A stretch of DNA of 64,000 nucleotides from contig DASXPG010000139.1 of the NCBI GenBank assembly GCA_036493755.1, forward strand, positions 1-64,000. Reading direction: 5' to 3'. Below are positions 42,035-51,118 of this stretch, in pieces; position 1 is the stretch's first letter, and each line of letters starts with the position of its first letter. The stretch comes from DASXPG01 sp036493755. GTDB lineage: Bacteria > Gemmatimonadota > Gemmatimonadetes > Gemmatimonadales > JACORV01. A program made the translations under genes and the position numbers. The notes beneath the pieces were generated by a model. It was not told where the DNA came from. It searched no databases and saw nothing but the letters and a program-made list of their open reading frames with translations.

Positions 42035-43041
42035 GCCGATTGAAGGTCGGCGTCATCGGCGCCGGAAACTGGGGCCGCAACCACGTCCGCACCCTGGCCA
42101 CGATGGCCGGCGCGGAGCTGGTGGCTGTCTGCGACGCGTCGGCCGCGGTGCGGGAGAAACTGTCCCGGCAGTATCCGGCGGTGCTGGTTACGGACGACGC
42201 CGACGCCCTGCTGTCCAGGGTCGAAGCGGTGGTCATCGCCGCGCCCGCGACCACGCACGCCGACCTGGCGCGGAAGGCGATCGCCGCCGGCATTCCGGCG
42301 CTGGTCGAGAAGCCCTTCGCGCTCTCGGTGAAGGACGCCGAAGACATGGCGGCGCGCGCCGAGAAGGCCAATGTGCCGCTGCTCGCCGGTCACCTGCTCG
42401 AGTATCACCCGGTGGTCGAGCGGTTGCGGGAGATGATCGCCGCCGGCGCGCTGGGACAGATCTACTATGTGTACGGGCAGCGGGTGAATCTGGGACAGAT
42501 CCGTCCCGACGAGAATGCGTTGTGGAGCTTCGGGCCGCATGACGTCAGCGTCGCGCTCTTCCTCATGGGTGAAGCGCCGGTGACGGTGGCCGCCGCGGGA
42601 AAGAGCTACCTCCAGCCGGGCATCGAGGACGTGGTCTTTCTCACGATGGAGTTCGCTTCGGGGGTCATCGCCCACGTGCAGCTGTCATGGCTCGATCCCA
42701 ACAAGGAGCGCAAGCTCACCGTGGTCGGCTCGAAGCAGATGGCGGTCTTCGACGACATGCAGCCGCGCGAGAAGCTGCGGCTGTACGACAAGGGTGTGGA
42801 CCGGCCGCCAGAGTACCGGTCCTACGGCGAATCACTGCAGATCCGGGAGGGTGACATCTACATCCCCCGGTTGCCCAACATCGAGCCGCTCGCGGCCGAG
42901 CTGGGACATTTTCTCGCCGTGGCCCGGCGCGAGACCAAGCCCCGCAGCGACGCCGCCGATGGCGTCCGCGTGGTGCGGGTTCTCGCCGCGGCGACGGAAT
43001 CGCTCAAGCAACATGGACAACCCATTGGAGTGTCGGTGTGA
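42031..43041 (+). CDS. wbpB: Gfo/Idh/MocA oxidoreductase, WbpB-like
   Basis: 336 residues. N-terminal NAD-binding GVIGAGNWGRNHVRTL, then EKPFAL and HLLEYHPVVERL, with WSFGPHDVSVAL in the C-terminal domain, all typical of UDP-N-acetylglucosaminuronate 3-dehydrogenases. It would oxidise C3 of UDP-GlcNAcA in tandem with the aminotransferase. The gene is nested in the wbpD-E-B-A order. Confidence 0.86.
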   Translation: MSRLKVGVIGAGNWGRNHVRTLATMAGAELVAVCDASAAVREKLSRQYPAVLVTDDADALLSRVEAVVIAAPATTHADLARKAIAAGIPALVEKPFALSVKDAEDMAARAEKANVPLLAGHLLEYHPVVERLREMIAAGALGQIYYVYGQRVNLGQIRPDENALWSFGPHDVSVALFLMGEAPVTVAAAGKSYLQPGIEDVVFLTMEFASGVIAHVQLSWLDPNKERKLTVVGSKQMAVFDDMQPREKLRLYDKGVDRPPEYRSYGESLQIREGDIYIPRLPNIEPLAAELGHFLAVARRETKPRSDAADGVRVVRVLAAATESLKQHGQPIGVSV

Positions 43042-44342
43042 CGAATAAACTTGGGGAACAGCTGAAGCAGAGGGCCAAAGACCGCACGGCCATCGTCGGA
43101 ATCGTGGGACTGGGCTACGTGGGCTTGCCGCTGGCCATGGAAATGGCCGAAGCGGGATTTTCGGTCATCGGCTTCGACGTCAGCAAGCGCGTCGTCGACC
43201 AGCTCAACGGCGGGACCTCGCACGTGCAGGACGTCCCCTCCACGCGCCTCGCCAAGTTCATCAAGAGCGGCAAGTTCTCGGCGACCACCGACCTGTCGCG
43301 GATGAAAGAGCCCGACTGCATCGCCATCGCGGTGCCGACGCCGCTCTCCAAGACCCGCGATCCGGACGTGTCGTATATCGTCGCCGCGACCGAGAGCGTT
43401 GCGCGCGCCCTGCGCGCGGGACAGCTCATCGTCCTCGAAAGCACCACCTATCCCGGCACCACGCGCGAGCTGATGCTGCCCGCCCTCGAGAAGGGCGGAC
43501 TCAAGGTGGGCGAAGATTTCTTCCTCGCCTTCAGCCCCGAGCGCGTCGATCCCGGCAATCCCAAGTACGGTACCCGCAACACGCCGAAGGTCGTGGGCGG
43601 CATCACGCCGACCTGCACCGACGTGGCGGTGGCGATCTACGCCCCCGCGATCGACCGGCTGGTGCCGGTCGATTCCCCGGAAGCCGCCGAGCTGGTGAAA
43701 CTGCTCGAGAACACCTTCCGCTCGGTGAACATCGGGCTCGTCAACGAGATGGCGATCGTCTGCGACAAGCTGGGCGTCGATGTCTGGGAAGTCATCGAGG
43801 CGGCGTCGACCAAGCCGTTCGGCTTCATGAAGTTCACGCCCGGTCCCGGCGTGGGCGGACACTGCATTCCTCTCGACCCGCATTACCTCGCGTGGAAGAT
43901 GCGGACGCTCAACTACCGCACCCGCTTCATCGAGCTGGCCGGCGAGATCAATGCCGAGATGCCGGAGTACTGGGTCTCGCGGGTGACCACCCAGCTCAAC
44001 GACGCCGCCAAGTCGGTGCGTGGCTCGGTGGTGCTGATCCTCGGCGTCGCCTACAAGAAGGACATCGACGACGTCCGCGAGAGTCCGGCGCTCGACATCA
44101 TCCGGCTGCTCGAGCAGATGGGCGCGAAGGTCCAGTACCACGATCCCTACATCGACGAGCTGCACGAGGACGGGGTCGCGCTGAAATCGATCCCGCTCGA
44201 TGCCGCGACGCTGCGCAAGGCCGATTGCGTCATGCTCGTCACCGATCATACCAACTTCGATTACGCGATGATCGCGCGCGAAGCGCACTCCGTGGTCGAT
44301 ACCCGGCACGCCATCGCCGACCGCGCCAAGGCGGCGCGCTGA
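43038..44342 (+). CDS. wbpA: UDP-N-acetyl-D-glucosamine 6-dehydrogenase, WbpA-like
   Basis: 434 residues from GTG 43038 (GTGA overlap). Nucleotide-sugar dehydrogenase: GIVGLGYVGLPLAMEMAEAG, SPERVDPGN, the active-site Cys in GVGGHCIPLDP and YKKDIDDVRESPALDI. The GHCIPLDP form is that of UDP-HexNAc dehydrogenases rather than UDP-glucose dehydrogenases, which have GGSCFPKD. It makes UDP-GlcNAcA, the first intermediate for the three upstream enzymes. Confidence 0.9.
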   Translation: MTNKLGEQLKQRAKDRTAIVGIVGLGYVGLPLAMEMAEAGFSVIGFDVSKRVVDQLNGGTSHVQDVPSTRLAKFIKSGKFSATTDLSRMKEPDCIAIAVPTPLSKTRDPDVSYIVAATESVARALRAGQLIVLESTTYPGTTRELMLPALEKGGLKVGEDFFLAFSPERVDPGNPKYGTRNTPKVVGGITPTCTDVAVAIYAPAIDRLVPVDSPEAAELVKLLENTFRSVNIGLVNEMAIVCDKLGVDVWEVIEAASTKPFGFMKFTPGPGVGGHCIPLDPHYLAWKMRTLNYRTRFIELAGEINAEMPEYWVSRVTTQLNDAAKSVRGSVVLILGVAYKKDIDDVRESPALDIIRLLEQMGAKVQYHDPYIDELHEDGVALKSIPLDAATLRKADCVMLVTDHTNFDYAMIAREAHSVVDTRHAIADRAKAAR

Positions 44343-44346
44343 CACA

Positions 44347-45225
44347 TTGCGCATCGGTGTGACCGGCGCCGGCGGGCTGGTCGGAACCACACTCGTGCCG
44401 CTCTGGCGCCGCGCCGGACACGACGTCGTCCCCTGGACCCGGCGTGAAATGGATGTGACCCGCGCCCCGGACGTGGCGGCCGTCATCGCCGATGCGCGCC
44501 CCGATGTGGTGGTCCACCTTGCCGCGTATACCGATGTGGATCGCGCTGAACGCGAGCCCGATCTGGCCTTGGCCGTGAACGGCGCCGGGACCGGCGCGGT
44601 CGCCGCGGCGTGCCGTGCGGCAGGAGCCAGGTGCGTGTACGTCAGCAGCGACTACGTGCTGAACGGCGAGCGCGAAGGGCCGCTGCCGACTGACGCGCCG
44701 CTTCGTCCGGCCGGCGCCTACGCCAGAGCCAAGTCCGCCGGCGAGCAGGCCGTGCGCGCCGCCGGGGGGAACTGGATGATTGCGCGCACCGGCTGGGTTT
44801 TTGGCCCGGGCGGCCGGAACTTCGTGGACACGATGCGGGAACGCGCCGCGAACCGGACCCCATCGCGGGTCGTGCAGGATCAGCACGGCGCGCCGACCTC
44901 GAGCCGGTTCATCGCATCGGTACTGCTGGAGCTGGTGAAGGCCGGCAGCGGCGGGGTGTGGCACGTCGCGCCCTCGGGATCGACGACCTGGTTCGAGGTG
45001 GCGCGCCTGATCTACACCGCCGCCGGCGCCGATCCGGCGCTGGTGTCGCCGTGCGACAGTGCCGAGCTTGGCCGGCCGGCTCCCCGGCCGCGCTTCGCGG
45101 TGCTGGACACCGCCGCAACCGCGCGCGCCCTGGGCCGGCCGTTGCCGCCCTGGCAGCGCGATGTCGAGAGCTACGTCACGACCGGCTCGCTGCCGTGCTC
45201 CGCCTGGGAGCGCGAGGACCCATGA
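44347..45225 (+). CDS. rfbD: dTDP-4-dehydrorhamnose reductase
   Basis: 292 residues from TTG 44347. SDR with GVTGAGGLVGTTL, VVHLAAYTDVDRAE, VSSDYVLNG and YARAKSAGEQAV, and WVFGPGGRNFVDTM, typical of RmlD. It reduces dTDP-4-keto-L-rhamnose to dTDP-L-rhamnose. The 4,6-dehydratase RmlB follows after 16 nt. rmlA and rmlC are not in the window. Confidence 0.88.
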   Translation: MRIGVTGAGGLVGTTLVPLWRRAGHDVVPWTRREMDVTRAPDVAAVIADARPDVVVHLAAYTDVDRAEREPDLALAVNGAGTGAVAAACRAAGARCVYVSSDYVLNGEREGPLPTDAPLRPAGAYARAKSAGEQAVRAAGGNWMIARTGWVFGPGGRNFVDTMRERAANRTPSRVVQDQHGAPTSSRFIASVLLELVKAGSGGVWHVAPSGSTTWFEVARLIYTAAGADPALVSPCDSAELGRPAPRPRFAVLDTAATARALGRPLPPWQRDVESYVTTGSLPCSAWEREDP

Positions 45226-45241
45226 CCGGAAGAGCGAGCCG

Positions 45242-46255
45242 ATGAAGATCCTCGTCACCGGCGGTCTGGGGTTCATCGGCTCCAACTTCGTGCGCCTGGT
45301 ACTCGCCGAGCGGCCGGCGTGGTCGGTGGTGAACCTCGACCTCGTGACCTACGCGGGTAACCCCGCGAATCTGAAGGATGTGGATGGGCAGCCGCGCTAC
45401 CGTTTCGTGCGCGGAGATATCGCCGATGCTGAAGCGGCGAGGGCGGCCCTGGAGGGCTGCGACGCCGTGGTGAATTTCGCGGCCGAGTCGCACGTGGACC
45501 GCTCGATTCTGTCGGCGGGACCCTTCGTCCGGACCAACATCCTCGGCACGATGACGCTGCTCGACGCGGCGCGCGCCGCCGGGACCAGGCGGTTCGTGCA
45601 GGTCTCGACCGACGAGGTTTATGGCGCTCTCGGACCCGGCGACGCGCCGTTCACCGAGACGACGCCGATGAATCCGACCAGTCCCTATGCGGCATCCAAG
45701 GCGGGGGCGGATCACCTGGCGCTGGCCTACGCGCGAACCCATGGCATGGACATCGTGGTGACGCGCTGCTCGAACAACTATGGTCCGTACCAGTTTCCCG
45801 AGAAGCTGATCCCGTTGATGATCACCAACGCGATCGAGGGGCAGCCGCTTCCGGTGTACGGCGACGGCCGGCAGGTGCGGGACTGGATCCATGTCGAGGA
45901 TCACTGCCGCGGCATCCTGGTCTCGCTGGAGCGGGGAAAGGCCGGCGAGGTCTACAATTTCGGCGGCGAGGCGGAACGCGAGAATATCGAGATCGTGCGG
46001 CGCGTGGTGGCGGCGATCGGCGCGCCGCCCGAGCTGATCCGTCATGTGACCGACCGGCCCGCGCACGACCGCCGTTATGCGATGAACGTGGCGCACGTGC
46101 GCGCCGCACTGGGCTGGTCGCCGCGCTGGAGTTTCGAGGATGGCCTCGCGGCGACCGTGCGGTGGTATCGCGAACACGATGATTGGTGGCGCGCCGTCAA
46201 AGACGGCCGCTACCGGCAATTCTACCAGAGCTGGTACGGGGAGCGGACGGCATGA
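45242..46255 (+). CDS. rfbB: dTDP-glucose 4,6-dehydratase
   Basis: 337 residues from ATG 45242. VTGGLGFIGSNFVRLVL, FAAESHVDRSI, VSTDEVYGAL, YAASKAGADHL and RCSNNYGPYQFPEKLIPLMI are diagnostic RmlB blocks. It forms dTDP-4-keto-6-deoxyglucose from dTDP-glucose. Overlaps ugd by 4 nt. Confidence 0.93.
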   Translation: MKILVTGGLGFIGSNFVRLVLAERPAWSVVNLDLVTYAGNPANLKDVDGQPRYRFVRGDIADAEAARAALEGCDAVVNFAAESHVDRSILSAGPFVRTNILGTMTLLDAARAAGTRRFVQVSTDEVYGALGPGDAPFTETTPMNPTSPYAASKAGADHLALAYARTHGMDIVVTRCSNNYGPYQFPEKLIPLMITNAIEGQPLPVYGDGRQVRDWIHVEDHCRGILVSLERGKAGEVYNFGGEAERENIEIVRRVVAAIGAPPELIRHVTDRPAHDRRYAMNVAHVRAALGWSPRWSFEDGLAATVRWYREHDDWWRAVKDGRYRQFYQSWYGERTA

Positions 46256-47553
46256 AGGTCGCGGTCATTGGAACGGGTTACGTCGGGCTGGTCATCGGCG
46301 CCGGGCTGGCGGAGAGCGGTAACACCGTCGTCTGCGCCGACGTCAACGCCGACAAGATCGCCCGGCTGAACCGCGGCGAGATCCCCATCTACGAGCCGGG
46401 CCTCGAGCCGCTCGTGGTCCGCAACAATGAAGAAGGCCGGCTGCGCTTCACCACCGACGTCGGCGACGCAGTGGAGCAGAGCGAGGTCATCTTCATCGCC
46501 GTGGGCACGCCGCAGGACGAGGACGGCTCCGCCGACCTGACCCACGTGCTCGCCGTGGCCGACACCATCGGCCGGCATATGACCACCACCAAGCTGGTGG
46601 TCACCAAGAGCACGGTGCCGGTGGGGACGGCCGAGAAGGTGCGGGCCGCCGTCGCCGCGCGGACGCAGAAGCCCTTCCACATCGCATCGAATCCCGAATT
46701 CCTGAAGGAAGGGGCGGCGGTTCAGGATTTCATGAAGCCCGACCGCGTGGTGGTGGGCGTGGACCATCCCGAGGCCCAGCGGCTGCTCCAGGAGCTGTAC
46801 AGCCCATTCGTCAGGCAGGGAAATCCGATCATCTTCATGGACATCCCGTCGGCCGAGGTGACCAAGTACGCCGCCAACGCGATGCTCGCGGTCCGGATCA
46901 CCATGATGAACCAGTTCGCCAATCTCTGCGAGAGGGTCGGCGCCGACGTTCGCAACGTGCGCCTGGGCATCGGCTCCGATGAGCGGATCGGCCGGCACTT
47001 CCTGTATCCCGGGCCCGGCTACGGCGGCTCGTGCTTCCCCAAGGATGTGAAGGCGCTGGTGACCACCGGCCGCCAGGTCGGCTTCGGCCTGGAAGTGCTC
47101 GAAGCGGTGGACCACGCCAACGACGCGCAGAAGCGCGTTCCCTTCGAGAAGCTGAAGAAGGCGCTGGGGGGCAACCTCAAGGGCGCGCGGGTCGCGGTCT
47201 GGGGCCTGGCCTTCAAGGCGCAGACCGACGACATGCGCGAGTCGTCCGCGCTGGTGGTGGTCGAGGGCCTGCTGAACGCGGGGGCGGTCGCGGTGGTTCA
47301 CGACCCGCAGGCGATGCACGAGGCCAGGCGCCGGTTCGGCAACCGGGTCACCTACGCCGAGCACCGCTACGACGCGCTGCAGGACGCCGATGCGCTGGTG
47401 GTGCTGACCGAGTGGCAGGAATACCGGGTGCTCGATCTCGAGCTGGTGAAGTCGAAGCTGAAGCGCGCCGTGATCATCGATGCGCGCAACCTCTACGACA
47501 TCGACCGCATCCGCGGCGCCGGTTTCACGTACGACTCGATCGGTCGCCGTTGA
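46252..47553 (+). CDS. ugd: UDP-glucose 6-dehydrogenase
   Basis: 433 residues from ATG 46252. AVIGTGYVGLVIGAGLAESG, SNPEFLKEGAAV, GIGSDERIG and the active-site GYGGSCFPKDVKAL mark UDP-glucose dehydrogenase. It oxidises UDP-glucose to UDP-glucuronate, the substrate for the next two enzymes. Ends in TGATG with uxs. Confidence 0.94.
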   Translation: MKVAVIGTGYVGLVIGAGLAESGNTVVCADVNADKIARLNRGEIPIYEPGLEPLVVRNNEEGRLRFTTDVGDAVEQSEVIFIAVGTPQDEDGSADLTHVLAVADTIGRHMTTTKLVVTKSTVPVGTAEKVRAAVAARTQKPFHIASNPEFLKEGAAVQDFMKPDRVVVGVDHPEAQRLLQELYSPFVRQGNPIIFMDIPSAEVTKYAANAMLAVRITMMNQFANLCERVGADVRNVRLGIGSDERIGRHFLYPGPGYGGSCFPKDVKALVTTGRQVGFGLEVLEAVDHANDAQKRVPFEKLKKALGGNLKGARVAVWGLAFKAQTDDMRESSALVVVEGLLNAGAVAVVHDPQAMHEARRRFGNRVTYAEHRYDALQDADALVVLTEWQEYRVLDLELVKSKLKRAVIIDARNLYDIDRIRGAGFTYDSIGRR

Positions 47554-48485
47554 TGCGGGTGCTGATCACCGGCGTCGCCGGCTTTCTGGGTTCGCACCTC
47601 GCCGACCGCTTCCTCGCCGACGGCCACGAGGTGGTCGGCATGGACAACTTCATCACCGGACGGGCGGAAAACATCTCGCACCTGACCGGCCAGTCGAAGT
47701 TCGCCTTCCACCAGGTGGACGTCACGAACTTCATCTTCGTCCAGGGCCCGCTCGACGGCGTGCTGCACTTCGCTTCGCCGGCCAGCCCGCGCGACTATCT
47801 CGAGCTGCCGATCCAGACGCTCAAGGTGGGATCGTTAGGCACCCACAAGGCCCTCGGCCTGGCGATGGCCAAGAAGGCCCGGTTCCTGCTGGCGTCGACC
47901 TCCGAGGTGTACGGAGATCCGCTGGTCCATCCCCAGCCGGAGAGCTACTGGGGGAACGTCAATCCGGTGGGTCCGCGCGGCGTCTACGACGAGGCCAAGC
48001 GCTTCGCCGAAGCGATGACCATGGCGTATCACCGGCATCATGGCGTGGACACGCGCATCGTCCGCATCTTCAACACCTATGGGCCGCGGATGCGCGAGCG
48101 CGACGGCCGGGTGGTGTCGAACTTCATCGTCCAGGCGCTCGAAGGGAAACCGCTCACCGTCTACGGAGACGGCAGCCAGTCACGCTCGTTTACCTACGTG
48201 GACGACCTGGTCGAGGGGATCACGCGCCTCTTCCACCAGGGCACCAACGATCCCACGAATATCGGCAACGACAAGGAATTCACCGTCCAGCAGCTGGCCG
48301 ATAACGTGCTGCGGCTCACCGGATCGACGTCGACCATCATTCGCGAGCCGCTGCCGGTGGACGATCCCAAGATCCGCCAACCCGACCTGACGCGTGCCCG
48401 CTCCACGCTGGGCTGGTCGCCGGCGGTGCCGCTCGAAGACGGATTGAAGAAGACCATCGCGTACTTCAAGAGCCTCAGGTCGTAG
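47553..48485 (+). CDS. uxs: UDP-glucuronate decarboxylase (UDP-xylose synthase)
   Basis: 310 residues from ATG 47553. VLITGVAGFLGSHLADRFL, MDNFITGR, HFASPASPRDYLELPIQTLK, STSEVYGDPLVHPQPESYWG and YDEAKRFAEAM are the UXS signature blocks. It oxidatively decarboxylates UDP-glucuronate to UDP-xylose. It shares one base with ugd and one with the following epimerase. Confidence 0.92.
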   Translation: MRVLITGVAGFLGSHLADRFLADGHEVVGMDNFITGRAENISHLTGQSKFAFHQVDVTNFIFVQGPLDGVLHFASPASPRDYLELPIQTLKVGSLGTHKALGLAMAKKARFLLASTSEVYGDPLVHPQPESYWGNVNPVGPRGVYDEAKRFAEAMTMAYHRHHGVDTRIVRIFNTYGPRMRERDGRVVSNFIVQALEGKPLTVYGDGSQSRSFTYVDDLVEGITRLFHQGTNDPTNIGNDKEFTVQQLADNVLRLTGSTSTIIREPLPVDDPKIRQPDLTRARSTLGWSPAVPLEDGLKKTIAYFKSLRS

Positions 48486-49450
48486 TGCGGGTCCTCGTCA
48501 CCGGCGCGGCAGGCTTCCTCGGCTCGCACGTCAGCGAGGCCCTCGTCGCGCGCGGCGATGACGTCGTCGGACTCGACAACTTCGATGCCTTCTACGGCCG
48601 CGAGGTGAAGGAGCAGAACCTCGGCGGGCTGAAAAAGGCGAAGGGATTCCGCTTCGTCGAAGGCGACATTCGCGATGCGGCCCTGGTGAGAGGATTGCTG
48701 GCGACGGGCGATGTGATCGTGCATCTCGCGGCGAAGGCGGGGGTGCGGCCCTCGCTGCTGGACCCCCAGGCTTATGTATCCACCAACATCCAGGGGACGA
48801 CGACGATGCTGGAGGCGGCGCGCGATGCCGGCGTCACCGCCTTCGTGCTGGCCGGCAGCTCGTCGGTGTACGGCGATACGGCGCCGGTGCCGTTCCGCGA
48901 AGACTATCCCGCGCTCGACCCGATATCGCCTTATGCCGCGACCAAGCGGGCCTGCGAGCTGCTGACCTCGACCTTCGTGCACCTCTATGGAATGCGGGCG
49001 ATCTCGCTGCGCTTTTTCACGGCCTACGGGCCGCGGCAGCGCCCCGACCTCGCGATCCATACCTTTACGCGGCTGATCGCCGCGGGGAAGCCGGTTCTCC
49101 AGTACGGCGACGGCTCGACCGAGCGCGACTACACCTATGTGGATGACATCGTCCAGGGCGTGGTCGCCGCGACCGATTGGGCACACCAGCCCGGGGCGGC
49201 CTTCGAGATCGTGAACCTGGGCGAATCGAAAACCACGCGGCTCGACACGCTGATCGCGCTCATCGGCTCGGCGCTCGGACGCACGCCCGTCATCGAGCGG
49301 CGTCCCATGCAGCCGGGCGACGTGAAGCGCACCGCCGCCGATATTTCCAGGGCACGCGCCCTGCTGGACTATCGCCCGACCACGGCCGTCGAGGACGGCA
49401 TTCCGCGATTCGTCCGCTGGTACGAGGAGCTCCATGGAACCCAGGCCTGA
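48485..49450 (+). CDS. UDP-glucuronate 4-epimerase
   Basis: 321 residues from GTG 48485. VTGAAGFLGSHVSEALVARG, LDNFDAFYGREVKEQNL, HLAAKAGVRPSLLDP, YAATKRACELL and FFTAYGPRQRPDLAIH. The DxFxxFY-type segment with RPSLxxP is usual in UDP-glucuronate or UDP-GlcNAcA epimerases. It follows ugd and uxs, so UDP-galacturonate is the likely product. The UDP-glucose 4-epimerase GalE is a less likely alternative. Confidence 0.83.
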   Translation: MRVLVTGAAGFLGSHVSEALVARGDDVVGLDNFDAFYGREVKEQNLGGLKKAKGFRFVEGDIRDAALVRGLLATGDVIVHLAAKAGVRPSLLDPQAYVSTNIQGTTTMLEAARDAGVTAFVLAGSSSVYGDTAPVPFREDYPALDPISPYAATKRACELLTSTFVHLYGMRAISLRFFTAYGPRQRPDLAIHTFTRLIAAGKPVLQYGDGSTERDYTYVDDIVQGVVAATDWAHQPGAAFEIVNLGESKTTRLDTLIALIGSALGRTPVIERRPMQPGDVKRTAADISRARALLDYRPTTAVEDGIPRFVRWYEELHGTQA

Positions 49451-50141
49451 ACATCTCGTGAAGCGCGCCCGCGAGCGGCTCGACGCGGGGGACGCGTATG
49501 CCGCCATCCATCTATTGAAGGAGCTGGTGGTGTCGGGCCAGGCCTTCGCCGATGCCCACAATCTCCTGGGCCTGGCCCATGCGATGGTGGGACAGAGAAC
49601 GGAAGCGATGGCCGAATTCGATGCCGCGCTGAAGCTCAATCCGCGCTACGTGGATGCCCAGCTCAATCGCGCCGTCACACTGAGCGACATGGGGCAGGGC
49701 GACGAGGCCGCGGCGGCCTTCGCCGAGGCGCAGCAGCTTGGCGCCGTCGACCATACCGGCTTCGCCGCGCCGGCCGCCTCGCAGCTCGCCAACCTGCACG
49801 CCGAGCTGGGCGATGCGTACCTGGAGGCGGGTGGGCGGACCCAGGCCATCGCGCAGTTCGAGACCGCCGCGCAGCTGCGGCCGGAATTCGTGGACCTGCG
49901 TTATCGCCTCGCCAGGCTCTACCTCGACGAGGGGAATCTCGAGCCGGCGCGCGACGAGCTGCAGTCGATCACGTCGCGGCGGCCCGGATTCGTGGACGCG
50001 CACGTCGCGTTAGGCATGGCGCGTTACCTGTTGAAGGACATGGAGGGGGCGCGGGCGGCGTGGGGTGAAGCCAGGAGACTGGCGCCGTCCGATGTGCGGG
50101 TGAGCGCGTATCTCTCGCTGTTGCAACGGGTCGGTGGATAA
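49434..50141 (+). CDS. TPR-repeat protein
   Basis: 235 residues from ATG 49434, overlapping the epimerase by 17 nt. About five TPR units are visible (for example AHNLLGLAHAMVGQRTEAMA and YRLARLYLDEGNLEPARDEL). No signal peptide, so cytoplasmic. TPR proteins are scaffolds; this one may organise the nucleotide-sugar enzymes or an envelope complex, but that is inferred from position only. Overlaps the next gene by 8 nt. Confidence 0.8.
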   Translation: MEPRPEHLVKRARERLDAGDAYAAIHLLKELVVSGQAFADAHNLLGLAHAMVGQRTEAMAEFDAALKLNPRYVDAQLNRAVTLSDMGQGDEAAAAFAEAQQLGAVDHTGFAAPAASQLANLHAELGDAYLEAGGRTQAIAQFETAAQLRPEFVDLRYRLARLYLDEGNLEPARDELQSITSRRPGFVDAHVALGMARYLLKDMEGARAAWGEARRLAPSDVRVSAYLSLLQRVGG

Positions 50142-51102
50142 GACGGCCGCAACAGTCGCCACAGTAGTGCACCGCGAACCGTGCACCGGTGACAGTTCAC
50201 TACGGCGGCGACTGTGGCGACTGTGCACTGTCGTGTTGGCGGCTGTGGCGACTGTGAACTGTTCCAGGGGCACCGATCACGAACGCCTGGGCGACCGTCG
50301 CTACGCCGAGCAGTCCTGGGTGGATGCATTGGCGGAGTACCGGCTCGCGGCGCGGCAGCATCGCCCGACCTCGGCGCTCCGGGCCAAGACCGGCGCCGCC
50401 GCCCTGCACGCCGGCGAACTCGATGAGGCCGCCGCGGCTTACGCCGATCTCGGTCTCGACCGGGCCCGGAGCAGCGAAGCCTCCGACGGCCTGGTGCGCA
50501 CCGCCCGCTCCGCTATCGCCGCGCGCGACGTGGCGGCGTTGCGGCTGGCGCTCGGCGGATTGCGCCGGCTCGCGCCGACGAGGCTGGCCGAGCTGGGTCC
50601 CGGTCTCGCGTTAGGGGCGCTCGATCCGCGCGGCGCGCCACAGCCCGATCTGCTGCTGGCCGCCGGAGCGGCCGCGTCGGGTTCGCTCGCCGATTCGCTG
50701 ATCGGCGTCTGGGCCGACGCCACCAGCCGCATCGGCCGCTGCGATCTGGCCGCGCGCGCCTTCGACGCGCTGATCCGGCGCTCGAGTGAGCCGGCGGTGA
50801 CCCGCGTCGCCAAGAGCGGCCTCGCGGGATGCCGGGTCGATGCCGGGCGCGCCGCGCTGGCCTCGGGCCAGCTCGACGTCGCCGAAGGGCAGTTCCGCGC
50901 CGCCATCACGATCGGCGTGCCGGATAGCATCATGCGACTGGCCTGGGTGTTGCTCGGCGACACCAAGTGGGCCGGCGGTGACACCGCGGTGGCGATCGAG
51001 TCGTATCGCAAAGCGATCACCGGCGCGGACGATGACAACCCGATCGCGCAACGCGCGCGCGAGCAGCTGCAGCGGCTCACCGGGAACTCAGACTCGACTT
51101 GA
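50134..51102 (+). CDS. TPR-like lipoprotein
   Basis: 322 residues from GTG 50134; a later GTG (50167) would also retain the signal. The signal region LRRRLWRLCTVVLAAVATVNC (split here as LRRRLWRL and CTVVLAAVATVNC) suggests a lipoprotein with Cys43, although Asn at -1 is atypical. The mature part is Ala/Leu-rich helical repeats (LAEYRLAARQHRP, AAAAYADLGLDRA) and a C-terminal TPR (GGDTAVAIESYRKAI). The signal coding region is a hairpin repeat. Function is unknown; it is followed by a BamD-like gene. Confidence 0.68.
   Translation: MDKTAATVATVVHREPCTGDSSLRRRLWRLCTVVLAAVATVNCSRGTDHERLGDRRYAEQSWVDALAEYRLAARQHRPTSALRAKTGAAALHAGELDEAAAAYADLGLDRARSSEASDGLVRTARSAIAARDVAALRLALGGLRRLAPTRLAELGPGLALGALDPRGAPQPDLLLAAGAAASGSLADSLIGVWADATSRIGRCDLAARAFDALIRRSSEPAVTRVAKSGLAGCRVDAGRAALASGQLDVAEGQFRAAITIGVPDSIMRLAWVLLGDTKWAGGDTAVAIESYRKAITGADDDNPIAQRAREQLQRLTGNSDST
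50145..50263. repeat. Compound tandem-arm hairpin repeat with TGTGGCGAC units
   Basis: Arm A (50145-50172, containing acagtcgccacagt) is complementary to two copies of actgtggcgactgt, at about 50208-50225 and 50242-50256. A second inverted pair is gacagttcac (50191) and gtgaactgtt (50254). The units match those at 27487-27503. The whole element is translated as the N-terminus of the lipoprotein. Confidence 0.6.
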
Positions 51103-51105
51103 GGG

Positions 51106-51111
51106 TATTTT
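51106..51111 (+). promoter_or_regulatory. -10 element TATTTT, leaderless promoter for the bamD-like gene
   Basis: TATTTT ends 7 nt before ATG 51119, in the only short gap at this end of the operon. Confidence 0.45.
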
Positions 51112-51118
51112 GAAGGCT

